The notes beneath the pieces are model-generated. The model was not told where the DNA came from and made no database searches. It worked only from the letters and a program-made list of their open reading frames with translations. A program made the position numbers and the translations under genes. Source: Paramarasmius palmivorus (taxonomy: Eukaryota > Basidiomycota > Agaricomycetes > Agaricales > Marasmiaceae). From it: DNA of 50,750 nt. Location: positions 1 through 50,750 of the forward strand of contig JAYKXP010000239.1 of the NCBI GenBank assembly GCA_037176845.1, read 5' to 3'. Positions 21,615-32,625 of the stretch are shown one piece after another; the first letter of the stretch is position 1, and each line of letters starts with the position of its first letter.

Positions 21615-23922
21615 CGACTTCTTTTGGCGCTTCTCAAGACTCAGATTCATCATCATTCATCGTCACCCGATATTTAGTATCCACACGAAGTTCACTCCTG
21701 TACTTAATGCATATTTTTTCCGATTCTCTAATGCGGACAAAGGAATCTCAGTCTGCATTTGGTCTGCATGCACCGTGAAATTTTGAAAGCCGTGAAAGCG
21801 AATCCGACCGAACGGTGATCGGTGGGAAATCCAACATGCGTTACCAAGGTAACTACAGTTGAAATTTTCACTCACGTTCTCTTCGCCCTTACCATGACCA
21901 GTTGCTAGTGGTACGTCCTGCAGTTTCTGTCTTCTCTCCATCCACTCTCCCATCTATATGTTCGATAACGCAGTCTGCACTGTACCCGAAGCCCGGGAAT
22001 AGTGGAGCAATCGTCTCTTGTCTTTATGTTTTGTAATTTCATCTCATCAGACCTGTTTCATGGACCCAAGGCTGATATTTCCGGTTTACGCAGGATTGCG
22101 AAAGGTCCAGGACCGTTGGCGTCATTGGTAGTCGGTCAAAGCAGCGCCACTAACATGCAACAGCGGAACCTCGAGAAAATCAGTCATTGGTTCTGCTATA
22201 CAGAACGTCATCAACTTTTGATGTGCGGCAGCAGCAGATCAGCTTGGTCGGACAGGTCATGGCCGCTCTAGGTCTGCTCATCAGATATTGGTAGTAGCTT
22301 GAATGAAATAACTGTGAGTATCGTCCATTTAGAGGGGGGGGCATTCGAAGCGTTCCGGGAGTACTGTAAGCCTAAGTCTTTACGTGTATCTCTGCACTGT
22401 GTCGAGGTACTAACTTGCAGCTTGAAGAGGAACCGGAACCACCTTTCTTTTCCCTGGGTTTCGTTGAATGTGGTATCGAAGTTCGAATGGACTCGGAGAT
22501 CGTTTATCCATCATTTATGCTGCAAGAGAGCTCGTAATGAGGAGAATGTGTAACTAGAGACTACATAGTTATACTATTATCAATAATGTTTCCTGCGCAA
22601 GGCGCCGTCTTGAAGGGACCTATATTAGTATAGCTGTGGTAGCATATTTCATCCTTAAATATATCATGTCTATCCCGGGAAATATGTCGCAATTGAATGA
22701 AGAACCATGCTGGCGAATGTATCCATGTATCTGCTCACTGTAAGTGGCGAGTTTCTCACCATGATCACCGAATCAACTACAAATGTATGTAGTTGTGAGT
22801 AGATTGAATGTTGTTCAAGTTGGTCTGGTCACTTATGACCTCCCGGAAATACCTAATGTAGCCTATAATCAAAGGAAACAACTAATACATGCATTTAATG
22901 ACTGTCTCATAGTTCCACACATGAAAATAGCACCTATGGTTAAGAAATACTGTCAAAATCTTTGATTGGTGGTGAGTTTCTCACCATTTACAGTGTAAAT
23001 CATGGTTGCCGCACGTTCAGGTGAACGGATGGCTTTCAAATTCAGAAAACTAATTTATGATGCAATTATCTGTCTCGACAGCCCTCTATACCACGCCCTG
23101 CCTACATTTTGCGCGTACTCAAGCGTAAATTAATTGTGAGCGTCAAGCGGGCGCTTCCTTCATTATTGTCGGCGAAATGTCCATTTATGGAATAATTGTT
23201 AGCCGACACTGTCTCCTACGTTTCTCTCAATGCACATTACCACTATTCAAACGACACCGAGCCCAACAAACTGGATACGCGACAACCTTCAGCTTCCAAT
23301 GCATGGAAAACCTGACAGTGCTTTGAGTTGAAAGAAGCTCATCTCGGAAGGAAGCCGAGACAATGAAGAAAGTCATTTCTGTTGAAGAGTTGGTAGTACG
23401 TAGACATGGCACTCTGTATTCTCACTCTCTTTATCAGATATCGCTCACCTCACCATAGATTAACAATAGTGAAAGATCGATGACATTCGATAATTTGATG
23501 GTTTCAGGGGTGCATGGTGAATTTTGACGATGCCGAGCTTACAGGTCTTTTTGGTGTTGATTCAGTCCTTAGTTTCTCACTCGATAGCCGCCCTCACATC
23601 CACATCCGGTGCTGTATCGGTCAAGGTTGCGATCAACGGGAGCAAAACGTCGGGCTCCGCGAAGCAGAGTAAGAAATGATGGACATTGTCGTCGACGTTA
23701 GCCGAACGTCGGGCGACCCGGAATCAAAAAGAACTTAGGCAGTTACATAGCTCCTGGGTTTGTCTTCAGTCTGGCTGTTCTTGCCCTGCTGTTTATCTAG
23801 TTGAGAATTAAAGAAGAAAAAATATGCATTCGCTCTGGACACCTTGAGACCGTCTAAGAACATTAATGGTGGGAAGTACTTGATAATGATATAAGATGTG
23901 TTGTGAAGAAAAATAAGCCGTA

Positions 23923-24075
23923 GGCAAGGTACTTAGACTTAGAGGCCATCTGGGTTTGCCCTGCCCGCGGATGTTACCCGCGGATGAAAGAAATGCGGGC
24001 AAAAGCACAAAGTTGTTGGATCAGCTGGCCCTGACGCGCCAACTAATTTGTTTGATGGGGTGGGAACCTTAGGTG
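23923..24075 (-). repeat. Right ~150-bp terminal inverted repeat
   Basis: Complement of 21464-21614, ending at the AAGCCCA duplication. Confidence 0.8.
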
Positions 24076-24760
24076 AAGCCCAGCTGTGGAGGGGAACTCT
24101 AGATTCTGAACCTTGGCAGTGGAAAGAACACCTGCAGGGTAGAGCTTGAACGGTGTATGCGTGAAGTAATGTCCGTAGTCGGCTTCTTGACTGATCATCT
24201 GGGTAAAAAGTTTGAATTTTAGTGTGTATCGTCAGAAGTTGGGAACGTACCTCGGAACGACGCAGTTATCCTGTGCCCAAAGCCCAAAGCCACCGTGCCA
24301 AAAACGATCTCCACAGAGTGCGTGATGAAAGCGTCTTCGGAGTCTAGGCAAAGCGCGCAAGTTTGGTCGAATGGGTGCGTGTTTTGTTGGAGAAGGAACG
24401 CGCCCAGGTGGTTGTTGTTGGAACTTCGTGTCTTGATGAGGTCATTTGGTAGATCGAGTTGGAGCAGATCTTCGGGAAGAGGTCGGCGGAGGGTAGAGAG
24501 AAGTGCTAGAGGAGTGCCTGTCGATAGAATCAGTTTTTAAAAAAGAGCTAAGGCGGGCAAAAGTCAGCGCAACCCGTTCAAACCATTCCAAATCTCCTAG
24601 TCGACTTTGAGTTTGCGTTGAGAGATAGGCGGCGACGACTGTGTGGTTGGAAGGACATACTCTTCGACCGGCTGGGGTAGGCGAGAATGGTTTGGTTCAA
24701 AAGGATTGGGGTTGAGAGAAACGGCGTGCGGCGGACCCAAAACGACACATGATGCTACAC
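24076..24760 (-). pseudogene. Unidentified protein-coding gene, interrupted by the TIR element
   Basis: The minus strand shows good coding character in short exons. One exon contains NPNPFEPNHSRLPQPVE. A GTATGT..AAAG intron follows, then RLGDLEWFERVALTFARLSS. A third exon contains TLRRPLPEDLLQLDLPNDL, NNNHLGAFLLQQNTHPFDQT and EDAFITHSVEIVFGTVALG. Beyond a GTACGT..CCCAG intron comes EADYGHYFTHTPFKLYPAG and LEFPSTAGL. The frame then meets the element at GGGCTT. On the far side (21463 downward) the same GGGCTT resumes for about 11 codons to a TAG. One junction (near 24520) needs a frame change, so the gene was probably already damaged. I do not recognise the family. Confidence 0.45.
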
Positions 24761-24798
24761 GATGGTTCGAGGTCTCGTGGGCTTTGAAAGCTTTTGTC

Positions 24799-24903
24799 GC
24801 ATTAATGGGGTAGTGGTAACCTGGGTCGTTGCCATCAGGGGATCGAGCAATATTTAAGCGCTTAAGCCTCGACCCGCCGGGGGTTCGATTCCCTCTTAAT
24901 GCA
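24799..24903 (+). tRNA. tRNA-Gly (GCC) with 34-nt intron
   Basis: Acceptor GCATTAA pairs with TTAATGC, followed by discriminator A (24903). The D arm is GGGT/ACCT and the anticodon stem GGTCG/CGACC. The anticodon GCC is at 24831-24833 and the T arm is GGGGG-TTCGATT-CCCTC with one G-T pair. The intron 24835-24868 follows position 37. The mature length without CCA is 71 nt, normal for tRNA-Gly. The B-box-like GGTTCGATTCC is intact. Confidence 0.8.
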
Positions 24904-25261
24904 CTAACATAGTCTGCCTTTGATCTGTTTTGGCGTTTACTCCGAGTCGAATCATGTCTATGGCCCCTGCTCCACACTTCTTTATAAAATACAGTGCTGG
25001 GAACGCGTTTCCTGATCAAGTTGATCCGGTCACGCGCGTTGGACTACAGCAATTCGTGTCAATCAAAACAATTCCTTTTCTTCGATTAAGCGACAACTTC
25101 CACTAAAGAAATTAATCAGACTTGCACACAAGCGTATTCGGGTTAGGATCAGCTTGTTGAGAGCACGACCATGTTCGCCGTCAGTCACAGTCAATCACAG
25201 TTAAGGAACACATACGAGCGTAGTGAGCCCACAAAACATCGATCGATAGATCCTGCGCCAT

Positions 25262-25354
25262 TGGGGGTACCGCGGATCGAACGCGGGACCTTCAGAACAT
25301 TAGAAAGAAACGGGCAACTTCAGTCTGCTGCTCTCCCAGCTGAGCTATACCCCC
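25262..25354 (-). tRNA. tRNA-Phe (GAA) with 20-nt intron
   Basis: Acceptor GGGGGTA pairs with TACCCCC. The D arm is GCTC/GAGC, the anticodon loop CTGAAG, the variable loop AGGTC and the T arm CCGCG-TTCGATC-CGCGG. Anticodon GAA is at 25321-25319; the intron is 25298-25317 and the mature length 73 nt. The anticodon stem GCAGA/TCTGA leaves a 27-43 G-A mismatch; the other four pairs are good. Confidence 0.88.
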
Positions 25355-26268
25355 GTTGCTCAACATGACTCCGAGACTCCGTGTGCTCATCTTGTCTGTC
25401 CGGCTTGCTTCGATGGAACTAGAAGCGCCGTGTTAGACGCCAGATGACAACGCGTGGAAAGATGTCACATGTCGTTTTTCTGGCTTCCTTTCTTTTTTCA
25501 TGTCGCGACCAATCTTGCGTGGGTGTCCCATGTCTAATGCTATCTTGCTGCATCAGGTAAGCAGACAAGTATGGAATGGGCGAGTGACTAGTAAAAGAAC
25601 TCGGAAAGTTGCAACTTGCAAGCTTAAGAGTCACTGGCAGTGCCGTCCTAGGTGTGTCGTCACCCTCTATAGCTATGGTTGGACAAAAAAAGTTTTGAAT
25701 CCTCGTGTTTCACTGCAGTATACGCCAAGCCCTCACAGCGAACCAGAAGAAGGTGCTGCTGAATGCAGATACACGTGTTCAGAACTTATTATGAATCTCC
25801 AACTACGGCATGCCAGAGGTTGAACGGCTCACCGAGTACAGTAAGCCTACAGCCTGAGGTATGTTCTGATGCTCACCGTCACTCGAGGAAGGATTCGAGC
25901 TTGACGAGTGCCTTCTCGGATAAGCACAACGCATTGCTGCAACAGATCATTGGGGATACCGCGGATCGACAGCTTCCGGATCATTTTCTTCCCGAAGCAC
26001 TCGGGATGACCATTCGTTCCGAAATTGCATCAAAGGAATAAAGTGTGTATTTTCTCTCACTCTTCACACCTTTTCACTAAAGCACTAAAGGAGTACTGCA
26101 ACTCGGGCGTATCATGTCTGCCGGTCAACTTGATATCTCGCCGTACAAGTTAGGTCACATATCACTATCATTCCAATTTCCTACTACACACCATAATTGA
26201 TATCATACATTCGCATACAGTATCGCTACTTGGAAATCGGAATTACACATCCTCGCTGCCAGCTACGA
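25355..26268. other. Intergenic, no recognisable gene
   Basis: The 92-codon frame at 25763-26041 is not preserved in the second copy of the duplicated segment, which begins near 25970, so it is probably not coding. Confidence 0.35.
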
Positions 26269-26742
26269 TTACTTGTTGTAATAGCAAATGTAGTGGTCTC
26301 CACAGGGGTTACCATGAGCAACGCCATAGTTGAATCTCCAGCGGTCTCTGTGGGTTTAGTAACTCGTATCAGCCACCCGCTCGAAATTCAATCAAGTTTA
26401 AAGTCAAACATACCCTTCATCAACCATATCATCAGGATTTCCCCAGCTTTTATCGCCATGGCGTGAGCCCGCCTTGCCGATGTAACAGATGTCTATAACA
26501 ACAGAGTTCAGAACGTATGGACAACTTGAAGGAGCAGGTAACCATGACTCACAGTGTCCAGGACAAGCGTTCGGGTGACCATTCGTGGACCCAAAGTTGA
26601 GCTTCCAGCGGTCACCTTGATCAACGACGAGGTCGGGATTCCCGTAGGATATCTCGCGTTTGGTAAGGTCGCTTTCGGTGGGGACACCGACAACGCCAAT
26701 GGCGACAGTGGCTAGAGCTAGGAAGAGAGTTGAGAATTGCAT
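26269..26742 (-). CDS. Small secreted two-repeat cysteine protein, copy A
   Basis: Three exons (26553-26742, 26414-26492, 26269-26347) with GT..AG introns give a 115-aa protein. Residues 1-~20 are a signal peptide (MQFSTLFLALATVAIGVVGV), and KR at 28-29 looks like a Kex2 site. The mature part is two copies of one unit, at 34-70 and 81-115. The consensus is GNPDxxVDxGDRWxxNxGxxxGxPxxC, then HYICY. Each unit has two cysteines (60/66 and 105/111), so one disulfide per unit is likely. The ATG was chosen because the signal peptide starts there and copy B begins identically. A TATA box lies 72 bp upstream. I know no family with this unit; an extracellular role is inferred only from the signal peptide. 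Confidence 0.82.
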
Positions 26743-26813
26743 GGTTGGTTCGAGGTCGATTTGAGAACTGAAGTAAGAGCGGATGCTGAGGTTTTTGGGC
26801 CAGGACTAAGGTG

Positions 26814-26821
26814 CTTTTATA
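26814..26821 (-). promoter_or_regulatory. TATA box of secreted-repeat gene A
   Basis: TATAAAAG on the minus strand, 72 bp before the ATG, conserved in copy B (33884-33891). Confidence 0.65.
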
Positions 26822-28306
26822 GATGTTGGGAGATTGTAAGCGCTGGTGGTCAGTACTGGCCATGCATTCGAAATTTGGCTAGTTCTTAGTAGGGCTGGTA
26901 GAGCTGTTCTGTGGTAACGAGAGTCTCAACAGCTTTACAAGCCACATGCATAGTGACCATGGAGTTCTAGCCGCAGATGACCCTTCGGAGTCTCGAAATG
27001 CTCGCAAGTGACTCTCGTACTTTCAGCGTCCCGGCAGAAGATCAAGAAAACTTGATTTTGAATTCTGGAGGAGTAGAGTTAGGGGGTTTGACGTCAATTC
27101 CATACTTAGTACACTTGGCGAGACGTACTTTCAAGTGACCTGAAGCTTTGGTTGTGCAGATTTATCACAACCACGTTCTTGATGTTCTTCCGCAATACGG
27201 AAGCTCCGATTGATTGTCCACAACCTGCACGTTCAGGGGCAGAGATTCAAATCAGAATGTGACCTAGCGAGAGCCTCGGAGCTTGATTAAACTTGCATGC
27301 TTAGTGTATAGCGCTTAGCACCTGTAAAGTTTAATGTAGCCTTTGGCTTCTAAGGTTATAACCGCTGCATCAACATCTTTTTGGTTGGAAGCCAGAGGAA
27401 TGGAAGGTCTTGAGCGCTCTGAGAACCGCGCAAAGCGGAGACCGTGACAGAACTCCTAACAAGGTCATATCGATTGTTTGAGCACGCTGAGGAGCGCCAC
27501 GCCTCACATGCAATAAAGCAAGTATCAGCTGAACTATATTCACCACTAAATGAATGAGCGATCGACACGGCTCCCGATAACTAGCTTTTCTTCAAGACTA
27601 CATCTCATCTCAGTTGATCTTAGTCATTAGATCCACCCGGTGAACGCATTTCCTAGTATGAATAGGAGGTTCGACCAGCCTGAGGTTAGAAGCATAAGCA
27701 TCCACCATATATCATTTTCAAATACCCGACTCGGAGAAGCCGTAATCTGGTGAGGAGATTACGGTGGTGGCCCCCTTCAGCTCTTCATGTTTTGCTATGC
27801 CGAAATAATACTAGCGGGTGAGCCGCATATCACTACTTTATTCTCTTGTTTTCCTAGTCGGTTTGGAAATGCAGGCGCCACGAAGTGTTAACCGCCGCCT
27901 CGGACACGCAGCTATGATTGACGAATTTAAATTAAGGTAGTGCTCCGAGTCAGTTCAAGGCGTCGATGACAACGTCTGGCAATGAATCGCTTGGCTGTAT
28001 GCGGTCCAGAGAGCTATAGAGTCGAAAGAAAGAAGTATTAGACTCATATCAAGTGCTTGACTGGTATCGTCGTTGATGTTTAGGCTGGTAAGAAAGCTAT
28101 GAACGCTTTTCCGGAACCCATCCGTCGCCCCTGACGAGAGAACAAGCTTAATTGCCCTTAAGGTTCTTTTCTTAACATCTCCCAGCCCTTCCCGTCATCA
28201 CTATACATCGCTCTGAGCGAGACAAAATCAGTGACGGTAACGGCACAGTGGTCAGAGTAATTAATGGGGGTAACATGAACATTACCAAAAAATCCATATA
28301 AGCTTT
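26822..28306. other. Copy-A intergenic sequence
   Basis: This is the upstream region of the secreted-repeat gene. It aligns throughout with about 33892-35388 but has no frame preserved in both copies. Confidence 0.45.
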
Positions 28307-28612
28307 ATGAGCCCTCAGTCATTTATTGTCCCGCTTCCACTGCGCTATCAATTGCCTGTGGTGAGTGTGTCAACAAAACTTGTTCACGGTAGAGTCTCCG
28401 CCGCACGAATGAACATCAACTCGCTTGCGGTATCGTTCAAGGCGATAACGAAAGGCACACGAAGAATAATAATGGATGTTGTTATGCCTCATGTGTCCGT
28501 AGAAAGCCCAGTGCCCACCGAGATAAAACGCCACGAGCTGAATAGTAGCACCGCAACAAACTCACGGAAGGTCCTTTCGCACTGCAGTGTTGATGAGTCG
28601 ACTCTCCGATAA
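28307..28612 (+). pseudogene. Short frame shared by both duplicated segments, copy A
   Basis: The 101-codon frame includes STKLVHGRVSAARM, KGTRRIIMDVVM and SPVPTEIKRHEL. Copy B (35392-35697) preserves the same frame, and the length differences between them are multiples of three (9 and 3 bp). Here an extra-base change near 28600 ends the frame early (ESTLR stop) where copy B continues into PIDYWEQLGQDKFG. The family is unknown. It could be a terminal exon of a larger gene or chance openness. Confidence 0.3.
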
Positions 28613-29344
28613 ATTACTGGGAACAGCTTGGTCAGAATAAATTTGGAATGAATAATCGATGATGGCCCGGGGCTCACGCAAGGCTCACATCGCGGCGATC
28701 ACAGCCCTGTACATGTTGCGAGATTTAGTATTATTAGTAACGAATAAATGAGATAATTGCCTGCCGATTCAGAAGATTCAGATTGCTGGTCAAGGGGAAC
28801 AGATTGATGCTAGATGAAGTCCTCATTCAGAGTGACTGACTTATAAGTACATATATAAGTGTTGATAGGGGTACAATCCCCGATGCTTTTAAGAACAGAA
28901 GTGCACATCCGGCGGAACTATAAAGTTTCACAGAAGAAGGGATACTGGGGTACTGTGTTCAGTTCGGATGGAGCTTTGAGATGTTAGCGCCCAAACTACC
29001 ACAACTTTCGGATAAACCCTCCGTTACCCGTGAACGCGTGAACCTTGGTCCATACACCAATGGACTAGTAATCCGCGTGATCGTGGAATGCTCGACGAAA
29101 ATTTACTCTACAATCAAATCACGTATTCCACGCAATACATCCCTGTATCGTTCCTCACCATCTCAAGACTGACCCTGAGTATGAAGCATCGAGAGTCAAG
29201 TGAACCAATAAACCCCACATGGGCAGAAGAGACCTTGAAGCGCCGAGTTAGACGCCTGGGTCGGACAACTTGAAGAACACGTGTAAGGTTGTTGGCATCA
29301 TGCCGTTTTACAGTAATTTTACTGGCTTGCTCTCTTCTCTCACA

Positions 29345-29708
29345 CCAGCGAAATGTCCCCGTAGATGCAATTAGATTGCAACGGGGAAAATCGATTGCAG
29401 GGTCCGGAAATCTTGCGTTGGATTGCAACGCAAGTTACCTTGTGACAAAGTGGTTGTAATTAGATTAAAATTAGTGTATAATACCATTGCGAACAGATTG
29501 CAAAGACTCACCTTTGTCGCAACAGAATTGCAATACGGGCGCTTATTGCAGGGCGCTTGCAACCGGCGCGGATTATTGCAACCCGATTGCAGCCGATTGC
29601 AGCCCGATTTCAACGCCGTTACCACAAGGTAACTTGCGTTGCAAGTAGCTGTGAGTATTGTGAACGTTTCAACCAATTGTGGCCGTTGCAATTAGGCCAA
29701 AATTAGTG
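29345..29708. repeat. Cluster of TTGCAA-type motifs with inverted and direct repeats
   Basis: About fifteen ATTGCAA/ATTGCAG words are packed into 360 bp. A perfect 22-bp inverted repeat TTGCAACGCAAGTTACCTTG+TG spans 29423-29444 and 29623-29644. A 24-bp imperfect direct repeat ending AAAATTAGTGT occurs near 29454 and 29684. No ORF explains it. Confidence 0.7.
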
Positions 29709-29847
29709 TCCGAACCCCCAGATAAACATGCAGCCCACACCCCCCACACTGCCCATCGCACGTATTCATGATTTGTAACAACCATATATTCACAGTACGC
29801 TACATCATACATAACACTTGTGTTGTAGAACACCGCAAAATCTACTA

Positions 29848-30121
29848 CTGGGGTATTTCGATTGATTCGGATGGTCACAGGTCACAAGGGTCAAAATTTC
29901 CGAAAATTTTCGGACGGTCACAGGCCGCGGAAGGCCTGTCCGAATTGCCTCGGAATGTGACCTCTGAAAAGCGCCCAATTTCACTCCAAATTTGGCAGTT
30001 TCTGGGCGCCAAATCCGAAATTTTTCGGCGGTCACAGACCGCCAGCGCCCCATCCGAACCTCGAAATCCGGATGGCGAGGTCACAGGTCACAGGCCGTCC
30101 GAATCAATCGAAATACCCCAG
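29848..30121. mobile_element. Small MITE with 24-28 bp perfect terminal inverted repeats
   Basis: The termini CTGGGGTATTTCGATTGATT+CGGA (29848-29871 and 30098-30121) are perfect inverted repeats, flanked by TA on both sides (29846-29847, 30122-30123) as in mariner-type insertion. The symmetry extends two more bases outward on each side. The 274-bp body repeats GGTCACAGG several times and contains short palindromes such as TCCGAAAATTTTCGGA. No transposase is encoded. Confidence 0.75.
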
Positions 30122-30125
30122 TAGT

Positions 30126-31233
30126 TGCCCTCAAACTACCATCAGTACACGATCCGGTCATTTTAGGCTTTGACCCAATATCATTAAAGTGGCATCTAGA
30201 AACAGGTAAGATGGTAGCATATATGCGCCGAAGGAATAGAATACTCACCATGCTCGATGTGAACCAGACGTCACCGTTTGTACACAATGGGAAGATTGGC
30301 GTCGAGTTGGTCGCAAGTCCCATTTAGGTGTCGAGTGTCATGCTGGAATCGACATTGATGAGCCAAGTCGACTTCGTAGACAGGACAAAACACCACCAGT
30401 TGAGAGTGTGAAGGGAGGTTTCAGCTCATAATCTGCGATGATGAGAAATGAGCGATGGATGTTCCGGACTGGACGCCATGCCTTTGCCATATTGTTATGC
30501 TTTGATTGTGTCAACAGAATCGGAGGCATGTACAAATGGGGGGATTAGCATGAAATAGCAATGAGAATGAATCACGACATACAGCGATACACCACATGTA
30601 GGGCCTAGCGGTTGCACGGAGTAGTGGTGGAAAGGGACATAGGGCGTAGGGTATTAATGTCCATAGGATTGATATACGCTGTTGGCAACACTGAGATCTA
30701 CTTCATCATAGATAAGTACTAGAAGAACTCACTAAGCTGGTTGACGAAGAAGAAGAACCGAGCTCGTTGTCTCCTATGATGACAGGCCAGGGTAGAGGGT
30801 TATTGGACTGGGCTATCGCGAGGTTGTTGAGTTGACGTCGATACTGCCTCAACCATCTTCAGCGTTTGACGATGTTGGAATATCAAATATCAAAATTTAC
30901 CAGTGTGAGCGACGAGCAGCATGGTGAATATCATGCTTAGCTCATCGTAGCCAACGATGGCGGGCCTCGTTTGATGGTGGTGGTAGCAAAGAAGGAGGAG
31001 AGAGTGACGTGACGTCACGCGCGACTCAGATTTGAGTCGAGGTTTCGATGGTCCCGCACATTGCACGTGCCGGTCCATGAACCCTTCCACAGCCTTTCGC
31101 CTCTTGCCTCTTGCCTCGTCTTCCACCATCGTCGTAGACAGAGGCCCCCAGATAAGTTTTACTTTTGTTCCTTTTTTTAACATGTCTAACTCGTTGTTCT
31201 AGCCCTATATATCTACACACAGAGGACGGAGGA
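30126..31233. other. Intergenic, no recognisable gene
   Basis: Short frames occur only. A TATATATC word at about 31207 lies just before the weak gene candidate that follows. Confidence 0.35.
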
Positions 31234-31762
31234 ATGGCAGGGAAGAAGGGTGAAAGGTTGAGGTATTGGGCCAAAGGTGCGTGTTCATCCATTCTTTTTC
31301 CTGTTTCCGTTCCTTTCCTTTGCTGATCTGTGTTTTTCCTATGCAGGTGCAGTTTTTACTGTCCAATTCCCATCAAAGACGATGACACCTCGACCAGAAG
31401 ATGACGAATTCCATTCTTCCCCAACATCCCTTCTTCTCCAACATCCCAGATGGACCCTGGCCTTGAGAAGACAGGAGACTCGACGACATACAACATCATA
31501 CCCGGCGTCACATGTCTTGCGTCATCTAGCGTCTGGTACAACGAGAGTGGCGAATTCGTCGCTCTACGCGTATCCCGACGCTACTCTGGCGCTTTTTGAT
31601 GTAGGCGGGCGTGCGTCACACATTGGAATCCAACGCCGATTCGCTCACCAACGTCGACGACTTCCATCCGTCGACTCCATACACCATTCCCTACCTTTAG
31701 TCAACATCCAAGATTCTCCGGCGTTTTCTTCGAGTACATTCTTCCTCAGCGCTCAACGCTAG
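31234..31762 (+). CDS. Possible two-exon gene of unknown function
   Basis: ATG at 31234 follows a CCTATATATC motif by ~25 bp. MAGKKGERLRYWAK is followed by a canonical 70-nt intron (31277-31346) and an open frame to 31762, ~152 codons. Other frames further along (31450-32010) also look coding in patches, for example NIIPGVTCLASSSVWYNESG, with a donor at 32010. The real structure may therefore be different or the gene broken. No family recognised. Confidence 0.22.
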
Positions 31763-32329
31763 CATCCTCAGCGACGTTTATTTCAACATTTACACATCCA
31801 ACACGCGACGAAACTCAACATTTCCATATTCTGTACCCAAACCACATGCCCACCTCCCATTTCATGTCCTGAACTCTGTCAACGCTCCGGACGACCTCTG
31901 TGTGACGTATGAAGACATGGCATGTGCAATTGTGGGACCAACGAACTTGATCTTCGCTCAGTTCCCACAATCGCATCTTGAACTCCAACCACCACCATCT
32001 ATCACGGTAAGCATCATTCAGTTTTTTCTTACATTAAATAAATCATGTATTCTACTAGCCTTTCATGTGTAATCTATTGGTGGGACAGTAATATTTCGCC
32101 TACTTCGGCTTTGATCTCGTAGTGCGCTTAACGAGCGTCTAAACGAGTGATGCCGGTTTTCCATGTCCACGCATTTACAAGTGATGATGAAGAGGAAGAA
32201 GCGTAGCTTGCCAATATATCATATTAGCATCGTACTGTGATTGTAATATTTGGACTTCTAACAGTATTCTGCAATACACCTACCAGATCATAACAATTGT
32301 ATCGGTAGGGCATTATGATCACTCGCAAG

Positions 32330-32625
32330 TCTTACATATAGTTGAAATCACTTTGCAATACAGTTACAATAGGGTTGCAATTACCTGCAAGTATCTCGGT
32401 CAATTGCAAGTGTGTTGAAATTACATTGCAATATGGTCGCAATCAGTTGAAATTCCTTCAGCCCGTTGCAATCATGTTGCAATAATCTGGTTTGTTGCAA
32501 TCACGTTACGAATGTATTGTATAACTACTGTAAACTAGTTGTAAATAGGCCCAATTCTTCCAGCCTGTTGCAACCCCTGAAATCGGTGGCAATCAGATTG
32601 CACCGTTCTTGCACCCATCGAGACA
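32330..32625. repeat. Second cluster of TTGCAA-type motifs
   Basis: TTGCAA or close variants recur about every 12-25 bp for 300 bp, resembling the cluster at 29345-29708 but without the long perfect inverted repeat. No ORF or RNA explains it. Confidence 0.55.

Larger units (their letters stand above)
21464..24075. mobile_element. 2.6-kb element with long terminal inverted repeats and 7-bp target duplication
   Basis: The ends are near-identical in inverted orientation: 21464-21614 and 23923-24075. Each begins CACCTAAGGTTCCCACCCC at the outer edge and contains a CCGCGGGTAA.ATCCGCGGG palindrome. The flanks carry AAGCCCA on both sides (21457-21463 and 24076-24082), a 7-bp target duplication. The 2.3-kb interior has no long ORF or transposase motif, so it is non-autonomous or decayed. 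Superfamily is open: a 7-bp duplication is not the 8 bp of hAT. It lies within a minus-strand coding stretch. Confidence 0.7.
25970..29203 (+). repeat. Segmental duplication, copy A
   Basis: About 3.2 kb aligns in the same orientation with 33147-36222. Matching starts near a CAGCTTCC word and ends after GAAGCATCGAGAGTCAAG (29204 versus 36222). The copies differ by many substitutions and small indels, so the event is not recent. Each holds one intact secreted-repeat-protein gene (minus) and one shared short plus-strand frame. Confidence 0.85.

Noticed and set aside
24597..25019. 140-codon minus frame as one exon
   Set aside because: It runs through the tRNA-Gly gene; only its lower part (below about 24760) has coding character and a usable donor.
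29423..29644. 222-bp transposon bounded by the 22-bp inverted repeat
   Set aside because: No target duplication outside the repeat, and the surrounding cluster is full of related palindromic words, so a hairpin-forming repeat is as likely.
31277..31762. 161-codon plus-strand frame starting MRVHPFFFLFPF as a secreted protein
   Set aside because: The hydrophobic start lies inside a good intron (31277-31346), and other frames downstream look at least as coding.
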